From the NCBI GenBank assembly GCA_963725415.1, contig CAVRZY010000304.1, forward strand, positions 1 to 10,450: a stretch of DNA of 10,450 bases, read 5' to 3'. Positions 7,260-10,450 of this stretch are shown here, in pieces. Source of the DNA: CAVRZY01 sp963725415 (GTDB taxonomy: Bacteria > Acidobacteriota > Terriglobia > Bryobacterales > Bryobacteraceae). The notes beneath the pieces are model-generated. The model saw only the letters and a program-made list of their open reading frames with translations. It made no database searches and was not told where the DNA came from. A program made the translations under genes and the position numbers. Position 1 is the first letter of the stretch; each line of letters opens with the position of its first letter.

Positions 7260-8609
7260 ATGAAAAAGATTTATATCATCCTGATGCTGGCCGTCCCACT
7301 GGTGGCCGCGGATTTCCGGGCCGGCGTGGCGCGCCTGAAGATCACTCCTGAAGGGCCTATCTGGATGTCGGGGTATGCCGCCCGCAAGCACGCTTCCGAA
7401 GGCGTCCTGCACGACCTGTGGGCCAAAGCCCTGGCCCTCGAGGACTCCAAACGCGGCCGCGTGGTCATCGTCACCACCGACGTCATCGGCCTGCCCCGGG
7501 CCATCTCCGAGCTGGTTGCAGCCCGCGTGCAGAAGCAGTGGGGACTGGACCGCGCCCGCATCCTCTTCAACTCCTCTCATACCCACACCGGGCCGGTCCT
7601 GCGCGCCAATCTGAGCGCCATGTACGACTTGAACCCGGAGGACACCCAGCGGGTCAATGACTACAGCCAAAAACTCACCGACGACCTGGTGGCGGTGATC
7701 GGAGCGGCCCTGGGCGATCTCCAGCCCGCGCAACTCTCCTACGGGAGCGGCGGGGCCACCTTTGCCATCAACCGCCGCGAACTGACGCCCAAGGGAATGC
7801 GCATCGGCCTGAACCCTTCCGGGCCCACCGATCCTGAGGTGCCGGTGCTGCGTGTGACCGCGCCGGACGGGACCCTACGCGCCGTCCTGTTCGGCTACGC
7901 CTGCCACAACACCACGCTGGTCGCGGAGTTCTACAAGCTCAGCGGCGACTACGCCGGCTTCGCCCAGCTTGCAGTCGAACAGGCGCATCCGGGCGTCACA
8001 GCCATGTTCATGGAGCTGTGCGGGGCTGACCAGAATCCCAATCCGCGGGGCAAAATCGAGCTGGCCGAGCAGCACGGCAAGGCCCTGGCGGCGGAAATCG
8101 ACCGCGTGCTTTCTGGCAAGCTGAAGCACGTCCGCGGGCCCGTGCGTGCCGCTTTCCAAATCATCGAGCTTCGATTCGCAACGCACACCCGCGACACCTT
8201 CGAGAAGCGCCTCAACGATTCCAACCCCTGGATCGTGCGGAACGCCAAGCTGATGCTTCAGGCCTACGACGAGGGTCATCCGGTTCGCTACACTCCCTAC
8301 CCCGTGCAGGCCGTGCGCCTGGACAAGGACCTCACCCTGGTGGCGCTGGGCGGAGAAGTTGTGGTCGATTATGCCCTGCGGGCCAAGCGCGATTTCAACG
8401 CGGCCGCCGAGCCCCTCATCGTGGCCGGCTATTCCAACGACGTGATGTGCTACATCCCCTCCCTGCGCGTCCTCAAAGAAGGCGGCTACGAGGCCGCCGA
8501 CAGCATGCTCTACTACGGCATGCCCGGCCCCTTCGCCGAAGACGTCGAGGAAACCGTCTTTCGGGCCATCCGCAGTGTCATGAAGCGGGTGGGACGGGCG
8601 GCGAAATAG
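7260..8609 (+). CDS. Exported neutral/alkaline-ceramidase-fold protein (N-terminal domain only)
   Basis: A 449-residue protein with a short signal peptide (MKK, then a hydrophobic stretch, cleavage near residue 17, VAA-DF), so periplasmic or secreted. It carries the zinc-site landmarks of the neutral ceramidase N-terminal domain: NSSHTHTGP (His107, His109), GYACHNTT (His216), GDYAGFA (229-235), GGEVVVDY (Glu366) and GYSNDVMCY (390-398). True neutral ceramidases place the nucleophilic Ser in GDVSPN; the matching stretch here reads GADQNPN (255-261), with Asn where Ser would be. The C-terminal immunoglobulin-like domain of full ceramidases (roughly 670 residues) is absent. It is therefore best called a metal-dependent hydrolase of the ceramidase fold with unknown substrate. 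Start: ATG 7260 has GGAG at 7246-7249, 10 nt upstream. It is divergent from the receptor gene and followed after 27 nt by the PH-like gene. Confidence 0.85.
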   Translation: MKKIYIILMLAVPLVAADFRAGVARLKITPEGPIWMSGYAARKHASEGVLHDLWAKALALEDSKRGRVVIVTTDVIGLPRAISELVAARVQKQWGLDRARILFNSSHTHTGPVLRANLSAMYDLNPEDTQRVNDYSQKLTDDLVAVIGAALGDLQPAQLSYGSGGATFAINRRELTPKGMRIGLNPSGPTDPEVPVLRVTAPDGTLRAVLFGYACHNTTLVAEFYKLSGDYAGFAQLAVEQAHPGVTAMFMELCGADQNPNPRGKIELAEQHGKALAAEIDRVLSGKLKHVRGPVRAAFQIIELRFATHTRDTFEKRLNDSNPWIVRNAKLMLQAYDEGHPVRYTPYPVQAVRLDKDLTLVALGGEVVVDYALRAKRDFNAAAEPLIVAGYSNDVMCYIPSLRVLKEGGYEAADSMLYYGMPGPFAEDVEETVFRAIRSVMKRVGRAAK

Positions 8610-8636
8610 CCTCCTAAGAGACGATTCGGCCAACGC

Positions 8637-9165
8637 ATGAACGCGAATCCAATCTTCTTTGAAGAGCAACAGACCGGCCCGCCGTGGGTGCGGCTGCTGA
8701 TAGGGTGCGCCTGCCTGCTGGGCCGGTGGAACCGCCATTTACGGCGCCTATCAGCAGTTGTACCTGCACCAGCCATTCGGTAATCGCCCGATGTCAGACC
8801 GGGCGCTCGTCATCTTCACCATCTCGATGCTCGTTTTCGTTGTCGCGATGGCGCTGCTGTTTTTCAAGATGAGACTTACTACACGGGTGGATGCTCAGCA
8901 GATCCACATCCGCATGCTTCCCTTCCTGAACAGGCGGATTCCTCTGGACCGGGTGGCTCGATGGGAACCATGCACCTACCGCCCGATCCTCGACTACGGC
9001 GGCTGGGGAATCCGCTATTCCTGGCGGCAAAAAGGCTGGGCCTATAACATCAGCGGCAACCGCGGCCTGCGCCTGGAACTGACCGGCGGCAAGCGTCTAC
9101 TGATCGGGTCTCGACGGCCAGAGGAATTCGCCGCGGCACTGGCAGGCGCCACAGGGCGCGCCTAA
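8637..9165 (+). pseudogene. Small two-helix membrane protein with PH-like domain, interrupted by one frameshift
   Basis: From ATG 8637 the sequence reads MNANPIFFEEQ and enters a first membrane helix, but the frame shifts near 8723. Dropping one C of the CC at 8723/8724 joins it smoothly to the downstream frame (...CACLLGGGTAIYGAYQQLYL...), giving about 175 residues. The corrected protein has two transmembrane helices (about 17-38 and a second around ALVIFTISMLVFVVAMALLFF split by few polar residues), then a soluble beta-rich part of the bacterial PH-like type, with RIPLDRVARW, YRPILDYGGWGIRYS, YNISGNRGLRLEL and LIGSRRPEEFAAAL. This layout is familiar from small uncharacterised proteins of acidobacteria; function is unknown. 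Read as it stands, only the fragment from ATG 8758 (135 residues) would be made and it would miss the first helix. No clear ribosome site precedes 8637. The stop overlaps that of the convergent gene. Confidence 0.75.
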
Positions 9166-10450
9166 GGCCTCGGTTGAGCGCTCTGGAGAGGCGCTTCGGG
9201 AAATGAGGCTCTCAACGGCAGCGCTTCTCGCTCCTCCAGACAGGCCCGCGAGAACTCGCTGCCCCGCTTGGCCCAGATTACGCTTTCGGGTGGCTTGCCC
9301 AGGCGCATCTGGACCGCCAACTCGGCGATATTCTGCGTGTACGGGAAGCACCGCACGTAGATCGGTCCATCGGTCTGACGCGCCAAATCGACCAGCGCCT
9401 CCGTGGGGAGGGCTCGTTCCAGGAACTGCGCTTTCTTCTTGACCCAGATGTAGCCACAGTTGTGGGCGAGCATCACTGCGGCAAGGACATAAGCGGGCCA
9501 GCGGCTCTGGACCTGAAAGCGTCGCTGGAACGCCACGCAGCCGGCGCCCACCATCCAGGCCAATCCGGCACTGGCAAGATAGGTATGGCGGCTCGGCACG
9601 CGCGGCATGTACGTCAGAAAACTGTAGGGGAGGAAGGCGATTACGATCCAGACGGCACCGAGCGCCGCAGTCCGCCAGTACCTCCTGGCGCGCCAGACCA
9701 CCAGCGCCACCAGGCTCAATAAGCCCCATATCCAAAGCAGCCGCGCGTAGCTGTTCAGTAGAGTGAGCCAGAATGGGGCTGCAAGAGAAAAGGTCCCCGC
9801 GTCGTTGAAATGCAAATGGCGGTCCTGCCCTGCAAACGTCATCCAGGTGTAACCGGTCGCCAGTACGGCAAACGGCGTTATCCACGCCCACCCCCGCCGC
9901 TCCCTCCACGCCCCCACCAGGAGCAGTGGGACCACTACCACCGCGGATTCCTTCGAGATCAACGCCAGGCAAAAGCACGCCAGCGCAGCCACATAGTACA
10001 CCGCCCGCCTTGAACCGCAGGCCAGCCACAACGACCATAACAGCAACGCCGACAGCGAGAAGAAGAACACCAGCAACTCAGGCAGCGCGGCGTACCACAT
10101 GACGGCTTCCTGGTGCCCTTCGTAGATGGCGAAAAAGGCGGCGGCAAATAGCGCCACACGCCGCCCCATCCCTAACCGGCAACCCAGTCGAAACACCAGC
10201 CAGGTGTTCAGGACATGGAGAAGGATGGCCGACACATAGAACGGCTCGGGCGAGAAGCCGAAAAACCGCTCTGTCCAGTAAGTGAGTACCAAGGAAGTGG
10301 CGCGAGCGCGGTACAGCACATCCTGGGCCAGAGCGCTCCAGCCGGAGACCGGCCCATACTTCCGGCCCAAGGCAATTTGTACGTAGTCGTCCGAGATGAA
10401 CGGCTGGCCTGGAACGAAGATGTAAGGAAGAACCGCTGCTCCCGTAAGGA
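9162..10450 (-). CDS. GT-C-like polytopic membrane glycosyltransferase family protein, 5'-partial
   Basis: Integral membrane protein with about ten hydrophobic segments in the part seen and a soluble C-terminal tail of roughly 80-90 residues. The frame is open to the right edge. TTG 10370 is not accepted as start because the preceding in-frame residues continue a typical GT-C first periplasmic loop, including PFISDDYVQI (acidic pair DD). Other family-like stretches are SAILLHVLNTWLVFRLG, FFAIYEGHQEAVMWYAALPELL and the SKES loop, as in the PMT/TMTC-like and ArnT-like lipid-linked sugar transferases. These enzymes use polyprenyl-phosphate sugars outside the cytoplasmic membrane; donor and acceptor here are unknown. 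The N-terminal methionine and first helix lie beyond the window. Its stop codon overlaps that of the convergent PH-like gene (CTAA, 9162-9165), leaving no room for a terminator between them. Confidence 0.72.
   Translation of the reverse strand, partial: LTGAAVLPYIFVPGQPFISDDYVQIALGRKYGPVSGWSALAQDVLYRARATSLVLTYWTERFFGFSPEPFYVSAILLHVLNTWLVFRLGCRLGMGRRVALFAAAFFAIYEGHQEAVMWYAALPELLVFFFSLSALLLWSLWLACGSRRAVYYVAALACFCLALISKESAVVVVPLLLVGAWRERRGWAWITPFAVLATGYTWMTFAGQDRHLHFNDAGTFSLAAPFWLTLLNSYARLLWIWGLLSLVALVVWRARRYWRTAALGAVWIVIAFLPYSFLTYMPRVPSRHTYLASAGLAWMVGAGCVAFQRRFQVQSRWPAYVLAAVMLAHNCGYIWVKKKAQFLERALPTEALVDLARQTDGPIYVRCFPYTQNIAELAVQMRLGKPPESVIWAKRGSEFSRACLEEREALPLRASFPEAPLQSAQPRP

Noticed and set aside
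7875..8738. - strand reading frame of 287 codons over the ceramidase-fold gene
   Set aside because: Antisense to conserved coding sequence; composition typical of a shadow frame.
9097..10038. - strand reading frame of 313 codons overlapping the GT-C-like gene
   Set aside because: Another frame of the same strand, Gly/Arg-rich and without the ordered hydrophobic segments of the true frame.

Overview
The window is GC-rich, densely coded bacterial DNA that most resembles an acidobacterium (Bryobacterales/Solibacter-like). The pointers are a very long Oar-type TonB-dependent receptor with an N-terminal carboxypeptidase-regulatory-like domain, a short neutral-ceramidase-fold exported protein, a small two-helix PH-like membrane protein and a GT-C type membrane protein. 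This assignment is inferred from family distribution, not from a marker gene. No rRNA, tRNA or CRISPR array was seen, and no gap between genes exceeds about 215 bases.

Positions 1-3885 (+) hold a compact three-gene redox operon. The first gene is a GltD-like FAD/NAD(P) oxidoreductase cut by the left edge; its first residues look like the C-terminal end of a NuoF-type module, so the full protein is probably a NuoF-GltD fusion. It overlaps (ATGA) a NuoG/HoxU-like iron-sulfur protein with one 2Fe-2S site, two 4Fe-4S sites and an unusual Cys-rich tail. After 12 nt comes an FMN-binding glutamate-synthase-like protein without a glutaminase domain. Together they look like a soluble NAD(P)H-linked iron-sulfur flavoprotein complex whose substrate cannot be read from the sequence.

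Positions 3905-7046 (-) hold the TonB-dependent receptor, convergent with the redox operon. Its frame is broken once, and removing one C from the CCCC run at 5148-5151 restores a continuous protein of about 1046 residues. In the divergent intergenic region (7047-7259) lies a 135-bp imperfect palindrome with 46-nt arms, GTAA ends and flanking 8-bp near-identical direct repeats, which fits a MITE-like non-autonomous element, possibly IS66-related.

Positions 7260-8609 (+) encode an exported ceramidase-fold protein that appears to lack the serine nucleophile of true ceramidases. A PH-like membrane protein gene follows (8637-9165 +), also with a one-base frameshift (extra C at 8723/8724). Its stop overlaps that of a convergent polytopic GT-C-like membrane protein (9162 to the right edge, -), which is truncated by the window end. 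Both frameshifts are single extra G/C bases in coding sequence that otherwise looks well conserved, so the source read or assembly quality should be considered alongside real gene decay.
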